Source: Cryptomeria japonica
Lineage: Eukaryota > Streptophyta > Pinopsida > Cupressales > Cupressaceae
Assembly: GCF_030272615.1 (NCBI RefSeq)
Contig: NC_081409.1
Coordinates: forward strand, 525,932,975-525,996,974
DNA length: 64,000 bases
Direction of reading: 5' to 3'
Shown here: in pieces, positions 24,041 through 36,643 of the stretch
Numbering within the stretch: position 1 is the stretch's first letter
Layout of the letters: the number at the start of each line of letters is the position of its first letter
The notes under the pieces: model-generated
Seen by the model: the letters and a program-made list of their open reading frames with translations, nothing else
Databases searched by the model: none
Told to the model about the DNA's origin: nothing
Program-made: the position numbers and the translations under genes

Positions 24041-25073
24041 ATGGCTTCTTCATCTTTCGTTCCTAAATTCATAGAGCCAGTTTTTAAGATAATTCCTAAG
24101 ATAGCTAAGATGGATGACTCTATTGGAGCATTTTCAAAAATTCCGAAGGGAGTCGCATTCGCAGAAGACCCTAGGGCATACATTCACTGTAATATTGAAG
24201 ATTTAGGGTCTGAGGATATAAAGAACATGTTTATGAAAGTCATCACAAACAACCAAGGTGTAATCAAACTTGAACATAAGATTGTGGAAGATTTAGGGTT
24301 AGTAGACATCCTTTATATGCTTGAATTCAAAGATGAAATTGTTCGATATGTTCTAAGTAGAGTTCACGTTGCATTCTTATGGCTTGACTCCGTCTTCAAA
24401 ATCACCAAGGAAGCTATTAAAGTTGTTACATGTTTACCCTCTACCGGCACAAGGCCTGAGAAGAAGAAGAAAATTCCAAACAAAGGTGTTATGGATCTAA
24501 CCGGCGCTACATCTGATAACAGATCACTCAGGGTAAGTGACATAATTGATGACAATGTTAAATATGCCAGCATGGTTATTGGTTACAAGGTTGCACATGC
24601 AAATAGGTTGAATTCTGTTTCCAGTCTATGCATTCACAGTGCTTATGAAATGGCAAAGAATAATATAAAAATTGATCTTTGTGAATGGTTAAAAGATGAA
24701 TTGATAGATAACTTGGACAAAATCAAGGGTGATAAAAAGGGAACATTCAAATTTGGGAATTTACTTGTATGTTTGATGCTATACTTCTCGAAGGAGATTC
24801 CCGGCATAGGGCATAGAGATTTTGCCTATGATATTTCTATTGGAAAACAGATTAAGGAGGCAATTTCTGGCATGGGTTTAGAAAGAAACAAGCAGGTATG
24901 GGGATACTTCAAAAAATTTCAAGCAAGAATGAAGCAAAGGGAAATAATCCCTCAGAGTATTGTTGATAAGTATGACAAATTGATATGCTTTGTTATAAAG
25001 AGAGATGAAACATGGATGGAGGTTGTCACACCTAGAACTATTTGGGTAACAGAAATGGGATATGAAGTGGACA
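24041..25073 (+). pseudogene. ORF-B, segment 1: N-terminal domain of a large unknown protein
   Basis: The ATG at 24041 (MASSSFVPKFIEPVFKIIPK) opens a clean 344-codon stretch with no stops. It is a globular, mostly helical-looking region with a pattern (FLWLDSVFKITKEAIKVV, LPSTGTRP, later DLCEWLKDELIDNL and FGNLLVCLMLYF) loosely like the helical plant transposon protein domains found in gag-type ORFs. I do not claim homology. The frame is cut after GAC-A at 25073 by the LARD and resumes at 36644 as ACC AAC ATT, with one GGACA removed. Together with segments 2 and 3 it gives 698 codons to the first stop, or about 1115 if point stops are ignored. Confidence 0.65.
25069..25073. other. LARD target-site duplication, left copy (GGACA)
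   Basis: GGACA precedes the LTR start at 25074 and is repeated at 36639-36643 right after the other LTR. Both copies are perfect, as expected for a young insertion. Confidence 0.95.
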
Positions 25074-25715
25074 TGTAGTACCCCTACCCTAATCTATTTC
25101 TAACCTTGGTTTAATCTTGATTAGTTTATCGTAATATTATGTTATAGTCAGATGTTTGAATTAACGCATAGCTATTGATGTGGTTTTCTCACTAGTTGTA
25201 TGCAAGCTGTTAGTGTACGTATTTCGTGGTATTAATATCAGGCTAACGCTTTCATTAAATTCTATATATGTATGCATGTATGACTCTTGGTTGCAGGAGA
25301 TTTCAGGTACGAAGTCGCATGAGTGCGAGGTTCGTCGTCACCTGGTTTTGCAGGTTTGAGCATACCTCTTTAATCCTTAGGGTTGGATTAGGTGGTCGTA
25401 GGACCCTAGTTGACCTTAGTCGTGCTCCAGTGAGCATCGCCAGTCGTCGTCGGTAATCCCTTTTTGTTTGGGTTTGCGAGTCGTCTGTTTGGTTGACCTT
25501 CTCGGTTTGCGTGCTTGGTGTGTTTGGTTAAATTGATTATTTAGTCCTTAGTAATTATTTTGATTAATTATGCATTTGTGCATTAGAGATTTATGGATTA
25601 AGTTAATCGGGTTTTCGTAATGCGATTTTCGTTGTTAATGAATTGCCTATGTTATTTGGGAGTAAATTCGATTAAATGACTGTTTTGAATATTAAATGCA
25701 TTTTATATATGCTGT

Positions 25716-26878
25716 TGGAAAGAAAGTTTTGTATTTAATCGCAATAGACGTAATTGCATTCTGTTGGATTCGGAAATTTGAAAGGTTAAATTTGACATTT
25801 TGGAGAAAATTTTTGGTTGAAAAGATTTTGGAGATGAAATTGGAGGTTTTTTGGATGGAGAAGGAGGGATTTGGGAGTTGGAGATTGGGGTTCTTCGTCA
25901 GATCTTGCCAGGAATGCGAGATCAGGTAGGATCTAATTCTCAAGTTTAGTTGTTGTATGAAATGGAAATGGGAGTTTGGATGTTTTCATGTTATTTGGTT
26001 TCAGATTCTTTTGGCTGGAAATGTTTTTGAGGTGGTGTTATTCCTTATTTCCTTTTGGGTGTTTGAAACCCCCTTTTTGTTTTGGAATGGATGAATTCCA
26101 TCAAGAATCTTGATGCCAAACTAATTTCGTTGAAATCGGATTTTATATTAAACCGAAATTTATAAGCAAATTTTGTTGTTGTTTTAAAAAAAAAAAAAAT
26201 GAAACTGTGTTTTGGGGATTGGAGGCGGGGAGCGGAGCTCCACCCGCTCCGCCTCCCCTCTCCCCCGCTCCTCCCCTTTCTCCTCCCCCGTTCCCGTGCC
26301 TTACGCTCGCAGACCGCAGCGCCTGCGGCTCACGGCGGTGGCCGCAGGGCGCCGCGGCGCCTGCGGGCACCGCCGTGGCGCCGCTTGCGCGAGGCCTTCC
26401 CCAGCTAGGGTTTGGGCGCCCAGCCTTTGCCATTGGGAGGTGGGCCCGCCCTAGCACCCTTTTTAAAATGTTTTTTTTTTAAAATTAGTTTTTAACAATG
26501 TTTTTTTTTTATGTATTTTTTTTTTAAAAGAAAAAAAAATATATAATGTTTTAATATTATTTAATGAAGATTTTTAATTAAGTCTTGATGATGAAAATGG
26601 GTCATGAATGTATTTGTTGATGAATTATTTTTTTTAGTAGTTATTATGCAAGGCATAATTTTAATGGTGTGTAGTTTGAGAAGATAAAATATGTTTATGT
26701 TGGATAATCTTTTGGGAGGTAAAACGTACTTTATTCCTAGATTTATATTGTTTGAAGAGTTTAAGGGTATAAGTCATCTGGAAAGGTTAGAAATGAATAA
26801 TTAACCATTGATCATTAGAAACTGAAACAATGTGCTTTTGGGAATGATTATCTTCCTTAGATTCTCTTTCTACATTTT
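25716..26878. other. Variable block in the LARD LTR with GC-rich island
   Basis: Compared with the related solo LTR (46645-49968), homology stops near TGCATTTTATATATG (about 25711) and resumes at TTTCCGT followed by ATCCGTAT (about 26880). The solo LTR instead has an unrelated ~585 bp block (about 47288-47873). Both blocks contain their own GC-rich, inverted-repeat-rich stretch in an AT-rich setting. The same block recurs in the right LTR (about 33386-34550). Confidence 0.7.
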
Positions 26879-27557
26879 TATTTCCGTAATCCGTATAATG
26901 CATCTGGGATTGAAAATTCCGAATCTGTAGAGATTGATTTTGAACCAGTATGTCTATGATGTTTTGTTGGAGATTAAATATCTTATTTTAGTTGATTAAT
27001 GGTTGTCTGAGATTTATTAATATGAATTGGTTTAAAAACTCTTTATGGCTTTATATGTCTGTTCGATGCCTTGAACCTTCAAGAGTTAGAAAACCAAGAC
27101 CAACTTATCCCTTGATGAGGTAGATAACTGTAATTTGATTGGATCTTGTAGAAAACTTGATCGTCTTGTAATGATTAAATCAATTTGAGGAAATATTGTC
27201 TTTTCTGATTATTGCCTTGCGAGTTTAATTTCTGTATTCGCCTTTAATTATGAAATGGCATGTTTTGCTTTGTTTAATAGGACCCTGTCGTATGGATTGA
27301 CTTGGGGTACCTGTTTCAGTCCTCGATTCCGAGTTGACTGTTGTATTGTGGTAGTGTCGTTTTGATCTTATCCTCCTTGTGTGTGAGTCGAATGATGATT
27401 GTGGTTGACTGTTGTTGGTCGGGTCTCTAGTTAGAGTACCGTCAGTAAGTGATTACCCTTGAGTCGTGTTTGACAAGATGTTTGTTTCTCTCTTCTTGAA
27501 CTCCGTTCGTCTGACCATGTCTATTCCTTGGTTTTGAGTTCGTCTGAGTTTAGTCTA

Positions 27558-27926
27558 GTGTCGTATGGGAAAGTGGCTTTCGATTGGGGGCCGCGCCCAA
27601 AGTGGCTGCTGGGTAACCCGTCGAAAGTGAGTCTAATAAGTGATAACCTAATAGTAGATTAGAATGTAATCTCTAAGTAAGATAACTGTGCCTCACACAT
27701 GGGACGAGTGCTATTATAGACTCGACATGCTATGAGAAGGCCTGAAATGGCAAACCATCTTCCTGGTCTTCACGAGAGGATGTGTGGGTCCACATGAGGC
27801 TTGGATGGGCCGGGAGCTCGGATTAGGTTGCCAGGGTAACCCAGTGTATGGGACCGGGACCTATGAAGACTTGCCATGGTATCCATACCAGGTTGTGTGA
27901 TGACATTTGTCCCTACGATCGCTAGT
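27558..27926 (+). other. Conserved LTR core with potential three-stem fold
   Basis: The first ~90 bp is identical to the solo LTR (48555-48644), and the rest of the ~370 bp differs at few sites, although the LTRs overall differ much more. The arms CTTTCGA (27577-27583) and TCGAAAG (27621-27627) enclose TTGGG...CCCAA (27584-27588 with 27596-27600) and the palindromic GGGTAACCC (27611-27619). This could fold as an RNA three-way junction. Possible roles are packaging, dimerisation, R-region structure or a promoter; the sequence does not say which. The right LTR has the same core at about 35228-35596. Confidence 0.55.
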
Positions 27927-28969
27927 GTGTTGTTGTTTTGTCCTGTTAGGAGTACCTTTGTGAGTCGTCCTTTTGTCTCTGCCCTTGTGAGTGTCAGTTT
28001 CATGGTAGACCTTGGGTGGTGATGGCTCAGTGTTGGGGATGCTCTTCTGGACCTTTGTTTTAGCTTTGATTATGTTCAACTGGATCCTGTTCTTTTCAGG
28101 GATCGTTTATGTATTAATGGACCGATGCGGTCGTTTGTATATGGTTTATGTATCGCCTTGATGGCTGGATTGTATAGTGTAACCTCTTGTATTCTTAACT
28201 TTATTATTTATCAGAGGGGTCTTGCAGTTGAGCAGACCCGGAGATGTAGCCCTTTAGGGGTGAACTCCGAGATCATTATGGTGTTATGTGATGTATTCTC
28301 TTATGTTTCCTCTATTCAGCTTTATCATGTATGATTAACTTATGTTGGAATGGTTAAGTGGATAATTGGAATTAACTATAAATGCTTATGTTCAGTTCCT
28401 TCTTGAATATCATGTTGATCGAATGCGTAGGTGGTTTATATGAGATTTATCGTAGATGCTAGTATGCAATCGTCTTTGAAATGCAATAAGTTGGAATATG
28501 AAAGAATGTAACTTAGAGTAATGAATTATACTCAGCTGTTGTTAAGGAATTTAAATATGCTTGGAAAGATCTCTTATGTTATGATGAAATCCTAGTGTAT
28601 TAGAATATTAGATGTATGGTTTGTAATTTTAAATGAAAAGCTTGAATGAAGATTACGAATGGATCTTAATGATGAATCTTCGCTTGTGATTTATTTTTCC
28701 CTCTTTTGAAAGATTATCCTGATTAAGAATTATCTCGTTATTAAGATAGTTAGCTTATTGGATTAATTGTGTGAGTTATGTGAATTGTGAAATTTAAGTA
28801 ATCTCGTTGGGAAACTCTTTAGGTGTTAGTTGAAGTCTTCCGCTATGTAATCTGAATCTTTGTTATCTTGTTGCATCTTTTGTGTTGTAACTTTAAAATT
28901 TTTTTTTTTGCACTCTATTATTGTGTTATGGCTTAATCCCTTCGGGGTTTCCTGGCGGGGCATTGCATT

Positions 28970-28981
28970 TGGTATCAGAGC
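28970..28981 (+). other. LARD primer-binding site (initiator tRNA-Met)
   Basis: TGGTATCAGAGC, the standard plant initiator-Met complement, begins two bases after the left LTR ends. It confirms the LTR boundary and the orientation. Confidence 0.95.
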
Positions 28982-31900
28982 GCATGTTGCAAACATTGGG
29001 ATCTCTGGTGTCGCGTGTGCCCTCTATTGGTGTGAGGTGTATCGACCTTATGCGTATGCTTGTCCTCCTTTTGCATATGAGTGATTGAGCAGACCTTAGC
29101 TGGTGTGTAACGTGTGTGTTCACACCTGGTTTTCGCCTTCTTGATGTTGGTGTTCGAGTGCTTATTTGTGCATTGTTTGCTTATTGATGTTTTGGTCTAC
29201 GATTACTCTTATTTTGAAAGAGAGTCGTATGTACCTTCCCTTATTGAGTGTTGTAGTCTTTAGACTAATCCATTTGGATTGGTCCGTGCTTGTCTTGAAT
29301 CTGAAAGTGCGAATTATGTTGTTGAGATTATGATCTGGCTTAGTGTTGTCCACTTGAAGGACTAATATGGCAATTATTGGATGCTTATTTTGTAGAAAAT
29401 TAAATGATCATCACCATTTCTCTCTCTCTTCTTTCTGGAAATTAAAATGATTAGGATATGAATAATTATCTTTGATTCGAGTTTTCTTGTTTGCAAGAGA
29501 AAGAGGGTGTGACTTCTTGAACCCTTGAGTGAGCCTTATGATGTTTATGTTTTTAGATTATTAAAGGGGCTATGGGCTTCAAAGTTCATATTGGTTATTG
29601 GGAGAAAACTGTATGTGTATGTTTAAAGAATTCTCCATATGTATCTTGTAGGAGTAGCATGATTAAATTCTACCTTAGTAAGGTGCATTGCTATGCAGGT
29701 AGTTGAATTATGTGAAACTGCTTGGTTTGTAGAAGTGTTAAAAAGAGCATGTTATTGTAGCATCGAGAGAGTATTAATGTGTTTTCCGAAAGATTGTCTT
29801 ATGTGTTTCATTAAACCAGTTTGACTGAAGATGTATTTTAGCAAATGCTCCATTGAACTCGCTTTTGGGTATATGTAATTACCTTAATGTGGTTAGAAAG
29901 TGCGAAGGAAAAAAAAGCTTGTTTGATGTGCGTGCATTAATATGTGTTATTTGGGGTAATAACTCTTTGCTTATCTTTGATCGTAATGTGATCTTTTCTA
30001 ATAGGTTGCAAATTATGACATGTGTCTTTATTGTATTATTTAAGTGAGTGTTCTTAAGAGGTCTTGCATTATCGAAAAGATTGCTTCTCTTGATCTCTGT
30101 TTTGTTTGGAAAACTAGAACCTCCTGTTGCAACCATAATTATTGGAAATGTTTTGTTAGGCCGATTGTCATCCTTCTAAACGGTAGCGAAACGAAAACCG
30201 TGTAATTAAATGATAGGCTTATAGTGAGAAATTTAATATTATAGCGTGACCTTGATTGATCTTGTGTCTTCGTAGGAAATAGTTTGGTTATCAAACTCTC
30301 TTTCCCTTCTCTTTGCCTAATCATGAGATTTTTAGAAATGGTATCAAGAGTGCATTGATTTAGATAGAATGTTTATAAAACATGTAAAATTGTATGCTGC
30401 TTTTTGGCTTCATAGTGATAGATGAAAGTCTTAAGCTTTAGAAATGAATTTGCTTAGCTAGTAATTTAGTTACGGATGCTTGGTGAAATGTGATAAAGAT
30501 ATAGGAATGATGTTATTTCCTTATAAAATTGTGAATTGTTAATAATTTCAGTACTTGAATCTAGAGTAAACTTGATTCAGTTATTTATGTAGAAAGCATA
30601 ATTAAAATCTTCCTTGAATAGATGTTAGCACTGAAAAGTACTCCCCGTAAATGTGACTAAACCAGTGCTGGTGTATTTGTGTGTATTGTAAGAAACCAGT
30701 GCTTATTATATGTGCCCATGGATTGGTGAAGTAATCAACCATGGAGGATATGTTGCTTATGAGTATGGGAAACCATACTGTTTATGTAATGTTGCTTATT
30801 TGTTTCCCTGCTGAGTACCAAACCTCGGGTTGTGGGTAACTCGGTATGTTAAGGGGTAGTATTCGAAGTAACCGTTCCTTGAATAGTATGGATTGGCGTA
30901 CGAGTAATGTCGGCGTGAAGCGACTTTAGCTTCTCTACTTCGAGGAATGATATAGTTGTACTACTAAACTGTATCAAAGGTGTACTCAATACTTTCCCTT
31001 TTGATGAATCTATTTATAGGTTTATGTGTGGCAGCCTATTCCTATCCTTTATTTTGAGCATATTGATGGAATTCTATTGGAGTATCTGTTGCCTTGTCTT
31101 CATGAGGGGCGTGTTATTGTTCTTACATAAGTTGCCAACTGACCAGTGTTGGTAGACTTGTAGGTAGACCTTAGCCATGTATACCTCTGGCTTACGGCGA
31201 GTATCCTGAGAGGAACATCGCTATGCGGAGTGTGACCAGCGCGTGCCTTATCCGCGGGGTACACTGCCATGCGGGATACGTCCATTGCGTGCCTTGTCCG
31301 CTTGGAGTATTGCCATGCCGTGCTGAGACACGATGCGGGATGTAGTAGACATTTCCATGCGGCCTACCGCTAGGTATTGGGTAGAGCCATGCCACGTGAC
31401 GACGTGATGCGGGGTGATGTCGAGGTGCACACTGCCATGCCATGTGGATGTGTGACTTGGCCACACCACATGATGAGCTACTAGGATAGCTAGACGATTG
31501 TTCCTTCCTTCCTCGTTGGTGGCTAGCTACTAGTCACGTAGTGATGTAATGTGCAATTATGATTTTCTTTTAATTATTTATTTATTTCTTTGTGGGCCAG
31601 CAATTTATTTCACTTTGACTGTGAAGGTTTAGCCACAATCTTGTGATCTTTTGCACTTTTGATTTGGTGTTGAGATTCCGGATTATTTTCTTGCCTTACT
31701 GTTGGAATTAATGATTTATTATCTTTATTCATCTGTACTTTGGTGGCTAAACCGGTTTATCCTTGTTGTTTTCGTATGCTGGTCTTGTGTTGCAATGTGA
31801 ATTCCTCTCCAAGAACGTAGGAGACGGGCTTGGATGAGTGTGTGCGAGGAAGTAGACGCAGGGAACCTTGAGGATGGAGGTATGTGAGGCTGTGAAAACA

Positions 31901-32730
31901 GCTAGGATCCACTACCTACCTATGTGTGGTGACTATCTCTTGGAGGCTAACCACCTTGCTCAACAAGGGATATTCACGAGGGACTTGTATGGAAGGTAGC
32001 ACCGCTATGGTGTACCCTAGCACCATCAAGCCCTTGAGTGAGATATTGGATATTTATGATCATATTGTTGTTCTGGGATCAGGGATAGAGATGCTGATCA
32101 TGCATGTTATCTTTGACCGAGCATTAGACATGCTCACATGTGGCCTTTTCTGTTATGCATTCCAGTTATGTGGATGGTTATTGTTTGTATCATGGAGTAA
32201 ATTGTGTTAGCTTGTCACTATGTTATGGGACATAGTCCTTGGAAAGGTTTTCTTATGCCTGGCAAGTGTAATCAATTGAGTTATTTTTGTTGCTCTTATT
32301 TCATGAAAGTTAATTTGGTTGTAGAAATTGATATTTTGAGCTAGTTCTATTCAATAAAATCTTATGATAAAGATGGATTGGTTAAGGAAATTGATCAATA
32401 TGGCATGTTTTCTTGTCATTTTTGGTCGATGATTATGGTAATTGTTGCTTACCTCTTTGTAATGCTTTAATTTGGTGTAATGAAAGGAAGAAAATTCTTG
32501 TTTCTCTGCCATGATTGTGGATAATTCCTAGAATATTTTAAGGAATGTATGGTTTTAGATGTATCTTGCCAATGGATAATGGCGTTTGTAAAGGATTTTG
32601 CAATTATATTTCATTTATTTATGGAAAGATTTCTATGTGCAATTTGATCTTTGTTGAATGAGTTTCAGGGCTGATGCATACGACATGTTCTTCATCTAGC
32701 CTTACGACTTCCAGGAGTAAGTCGGAACCT
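28982..32730 (+). other. LARD non-coding interior
   Basis: 3.7 kb without recognisable gag, protease, integrase or reverse transcriptase. Stretches with balanced composition (for example 30620-30960 and 31790-32060) may be conserved structural RNA, as proposed for LARDs in other plants, but no homologue is available in this window to test that. A GC-richer repeat cluster lies at 31195-31480. Confidence 0.6.
31195..31480 (+). repeat. GCCATGC / GATGCGGG repeat cluster in LARD interior
   Basis: Imperfect units carrying CACTGCCATGC, ATTGCCATGCCG, GAGCCATGCCACGTG, GATGCGGGATG and GATGCGGGGTGATG recur every 40-70 bp. It is clearly richer in GC than its surroundings. Minus-strand frames here (31100-31469) follow from the repeat and are not taken as genes. 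Confidence 0.65.
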
Positions 32731-32743
32731 AGGGGGGGGAGAA
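32731..32743 (+). other. LARD polypurine tract
   Basis: AGGGGGGGGAGAA directly abuts the right LTR at 32744. This is the expected primer for plus-strand synthesis. Confidence 0.9.
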
Positions 32744-35700
32744 TGTAGTACCCCTACCCTAATCTATTTCTAACCTTGGTTTAATCTTGATTAGTTTATC
32801 GTAATATTATGTTATAGTCAGATGTTTGAATTAACGCATAGCTATTGATGTGGTTTTCTCACTAGTTGTATGCAAGCTGTTAGTGTACGTATTTCGTGGT
32901 ATTAATATTAGGCTAACGCTTTCATTAAATTCTATATATGTATGCATGTATGACTCTTGGTTGCAGAAGATTTCAGGTACGAAGTCGCATGAGTGCGAGG
33001 TTTGTCGTCACCTGGTTTTGCAGGTTTGAGCATACCTCTTTAATCCTTAGGGTTGGATTAGGTGGTCGTAGGACCCTAGTTGACCTTAGTCGTGCTCCAG
33101 TGAGCATCGCCAGTCGTCGTCGGTAATCCCTTTTTGTTTGGGTTTGCGAGTCGTCTGTTTGGTTGACCTTCTCGGTTTGCGTGCTTGGTGTGTTTGGTTA
33201 AATTGATTATTTAGTCCTTAGTAATTATTTTGATTAATTATGCATTTGTGCATTAGAGATTTATGGATTAAGTTAATCGGGTTTTCGTAATGCGATTTTC
33301 GTTGTTAATGAATTGCCTATGTTATTTGGGAGTAAATTCGATTAAATGACTGTTTTGAATATTAAATGCATTTTATATATGCTGTTGAAAAGAAAGTTTT
33401 GTATTTAATCGCAATAGACGTAATTGCATTCTGTTGGATTCGGAAATTTGAAAGGTTAAATTTGACATTTTGGAGAAAATTTTTGGTTGAAAAGATTTTG
33501 GAGATGAAATTGGAGGTTTTTTGGATGGAGAAGGAGGGATTTGGGAGTTGGAGATTGGGGTTCTTCGTCAGATCTTGCCAGGAATGCGAGATCAGGTAGG
33601 ATCTAATTCTCAAGTTTAGTTGTTGTATGAAATGGAAATGGGAGTTTGGATGTTTTCATGTTATTTGGTTTCAGATTCTTTTGGCTGGAAATGTTTTTGA
33701 GGTGGTGTTATTCCTTATTTCCTTTTGGGTGTTTGAAACCCCCTTTTTGTTTTGGAATGGATGAATTCCATCAAGAATCTTGATGCCAAACTAATTTCGT
33801 TGAAATCGGATTTTATATTAAACCGAAATTTATAAGCAAATTTTGTTGTTGTTTTAAAAAAAAAAAAAATGAAACTGTGTTTTGGGGATTGGAGGCGGGG
33901 AGCGGAGCTCCACCCGCTCCGCCTCCCCTCTCCCCCGCTCCTCCCCTTTCTCCTCCCCCGTTCCCGTGCCTTACGCTCGCAGACCGCAGCGCCTGCGGCT
34001 CACGGCGGTGGCCGCAGGGCGCTGCGGCGCCTGCGGGCACCGCCGTGGCGCTGCTTGCGCTAGGCCTTCCCCAGCTAGGGTTTGGGCGCCCAGCCTTTGC
34101 CATTGGGAGGTGGGCCCGCCCTAGCACCCTTTTTAAAATGTTTTTTTTTTAAAATTAGTTTTTAACAATGTTTTTTTTTTTATGTATTTTTTTTTTAAAA
34201 GAAAAAAAAATATATAATGTTTTAATATTATTTAATGAAGATTTTTAATTAAGTCTTGATGATGAAAATGGGTCATGAATGTATTTGTTGATGAATTATT
34301 TTTTTTAGTAGTTATTATGCAAGGCATAATTTTAATGGTGTGTAGTTTGAGAAGATAAAATATGTTTATGTTGGATAATCTTTTGGGAGGTAAAACGTAC
34401 TTTATTCCTAGATTTATATTGTTTGAAGAGTTTAAGGGTATAAGTCATCTGGAAAGGTTAGAAATGAATAATTAACCATTGATCATTAGAAACTGAAACG
34501 ATGTGCTTTTGGGAATGATTATCTTCCTTAGATTCTCTTTCTACATTTTTATTTCCGTAATCCGTATAATGCATCTGGGATTGAAAATTCCGAATCTGTA
34601 GAGATTGATTTTGAACCAGTATGTCTATGATGTTTTGTTGGAGATTAAATATCTTATTTTAGTTGATTAATGGTTGTCTGAGATTTATTAATATGAATTG
34701 GTTTAAAAACTCTTTATGGCTTTATATGTCTGTTCGATGCCTTGAACCTTCAAGAGTTAGAAAACCAAGACCAACTTATCCCTTGATGAGGTAGATAACT
34801 GTAATCTGATTGGATCTTGTAGAAAACTTGATCGTCTTGTAATGATTAAATCAATTTGAGGAAATATTGTCTTTTCTGATTATTGCCTTGCGAGTTTAAT
34901 TTCTGTATTCGCCTTTAATTATGAAATGGCATGTTTTGCTTTGTTTAATAGGACCCTGTCGTATGGATTGACTTGGGGTACCTGTTTCAGTCCTCGATTC
35001 CGAGTTGACTATTGTATTGTGGTAGTGTCGTTTTGATCTTATCCTCCTTGTGTGTGAGTCGAATGATGATTGTGGTTGACCGTTGTTGGTCGGGTCTCTA
35101 GTTAGAGTACCGTCAGTAAGTGATTACCCTTGAGTCGTGTTTGACAAGATGTTTGTTTCTCTCTTCTTGAACTCCGTTCGTCTGACCATGTCTATTCCTT
35201 GGTTTTGAGTTCGTCTGAGTTTAGTCTAGTGTCGTATGGGAAAGTGGCTTTCGATTGGGGGCCGCGCCCAAAGTGGCTGCTGGGTAACCCGTCGAAAGTG
35301 AGTCTAATAAGTGATAACCTAATAGTAGATTAGAATGTAATCTCTAAGTAAGATAACCGTGCCTCACACATGGGACGAGTGCTATTATAGACTCGACATG
35401 CTATGAGAAGGCCTGAAATGGCAAACCATCTTCCTGGTCTTCACGAGAGGATGTGTGGGTCCACATGAGGCTTGGATGGGCCGGGAGCTCGGATTAGGTT
35501 GCCAGGGTAACCCAGTGTATGGGACCAGGACCTATGAAGACTTGCCATGGTATCCATACCAGGTTGTGTGATGACACTTGTCCCTACGATCGCTAGTGTG
35601 TTGTTGTTTTGTCCTGTTAGGAGTACCTTTGTGAGTCGTCCTTTTGTCTCTGCCCTTGTGAGTGTCAGTTTCATGGTAGACCTTGGGTGGTGATGGCTGA

Positions 35701-36638
35701 GTGTTGGGGATGCTCTTCTGGACCTTTGGTTTAGCTTTGATTATGTTCAGCTAGATCCTGTTCTTTTCAGGGATCGTTTATGTATTAATGGACCGATGCG
35801 GTCGTTTGTATATGGTTTATGTATCGCCTTGATGGCTGGATTGTATAGTGTAACCTCTTGTATTCTTAACTTTATTATTTATCAGAGGGGTCTTGCAGTT
35901 GAGCAGACCCGGAGGTGTAGCCCTTTAGGGGTGAACTCCGAGATCATTATGGTGTTATGTGATGTATTCTCTTATGTTTCCTTTATTCAGCTTTATCATG
36001 TATGATTAACTTATGTTGGAATGGTTAAGTGGATAATTGGAATTAACTATAAATGCTTATGTTCAGTTCCTTCTTGAATATCATGTTGATCGAATGCGTA
36101 GGTGGTTTATATGAGATTTATCGTAGATGCTAGTATGCAATCGTCTTTGAAATGCAATAAGTTGGAATATGAAAGAATGTAACTTAGAGTAATGAATTAT
36201 ACTCAGCTGTTGTTAAGGAATTTAAATATGCTTGGAAAGATCTCTTATGTTATGATGAAATCCTAGTGTATTAGAATATTAGATGTATGGTTTGTAATTT
36301 TAAATGAAAAGCTTGAATGAAGATTACGAATGGATCTTAATGATGAATCTTCGCTTGTGATTTATTTTTCCCTCTTTTGAAAGATTATCCTGATTAAGAA
36401 TTATCTCGTTATTAAGATAGTTAGCTTATTGGATTAATTGTGTGAGTTATGTGAATTGTGAAATTTAAGTAATCTCGTTGGGAAACTCTTTAGGTGTTAG
36501 TTGAAGTCTTCCGCTATGCAATCTGAATCTTTGTTATCTTGTTGCATCTTTTGTGTTGTAACTTTAAAAATTTTTTTTTTGCACTCTATTCTTGTGTTAT
36601 GGCTTAATCCCTTCGGGGTTTCCTGGCGGGGCATTACA
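32744..36638 (+). repeat. LARD right LTR (3895 bp)
   Basis: Direct repeat of 25074-28967 from TGTAGTACCCC to GGGGCATTACA. By eye it differs at roughly two dozen substitutions plus small poly-A/T length changes, under 1 percent. Most changes are transitions, several of them at CG sites, as expected for methylated DNA. Confidence 0.95.
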
Positions 36639-36643
36639 GGACA

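Larger units (their letters stand above)
25074..28967 (+). repeat. LARD left LTR (3894 bp)
   Basis: It runs from TGTAGTACCCC to GGGGCATTGCA. The partner ends GCATTACA, so this copy has an A to G change at its end. It contains a GC-rich island at about 26210-26460, a conserved core at 27558-27926 that can fold into three stems, and a second conserved hairpin region near 28236-28272. Open frames in the GC island are strand-symmetric artefacts. Confidence 0.95.
25074..36638 (+). mobile_element. LARD: large non-coding LTR retrotransposon derivative (11.6 kb)
   Basis: Two near-identical LTRs (25074-28967 and 32744-36638) flank a 3.8 kb interior. A primer site for initiator tRNA-Met follows the left LTR and a purine tract precedes the right one. 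GGACA is duplicated on both sides. The interior has no gag or pol motifs and no ORF above about 95 codons, so it must be moved by another element's proteins. LTR ends TGTAGTACCCC and GGGGCATTACA form an imperfect inverted repeat of the kind seen in Ty3/gypsy (Tekay-like) elements; that affiliation is tentative. About two dozen LTR differences by eye in 3.9 kb make it the youngest datable insertion here. Confidence 0.93.

Noticed and set aside
26143-26482. Four overlapping GC-rich frames of 69-104 codons on both strands in the LARD LTR, repeated at 33813-34152
   Set aside because: Frames are open on both strands because of GC bias and inverted repeats, and none has a motif. The segment is absent from the related solo LTR.
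28125-28334. 69-codon frame conserved in all three LTR copies
   Set aside because: It starts and stops within the LTR, has no domain features, and its conservation is matched by adjacent non-coding LTR sequence. It is better explained by RNA or DNA function.
31100-31469. Overlapping minus-strand frames with His/Arg/Pro-rich translations
   Set aside because: Follow from GCCATGC/GATGCGGG repeats in the non-coding LARD interior.
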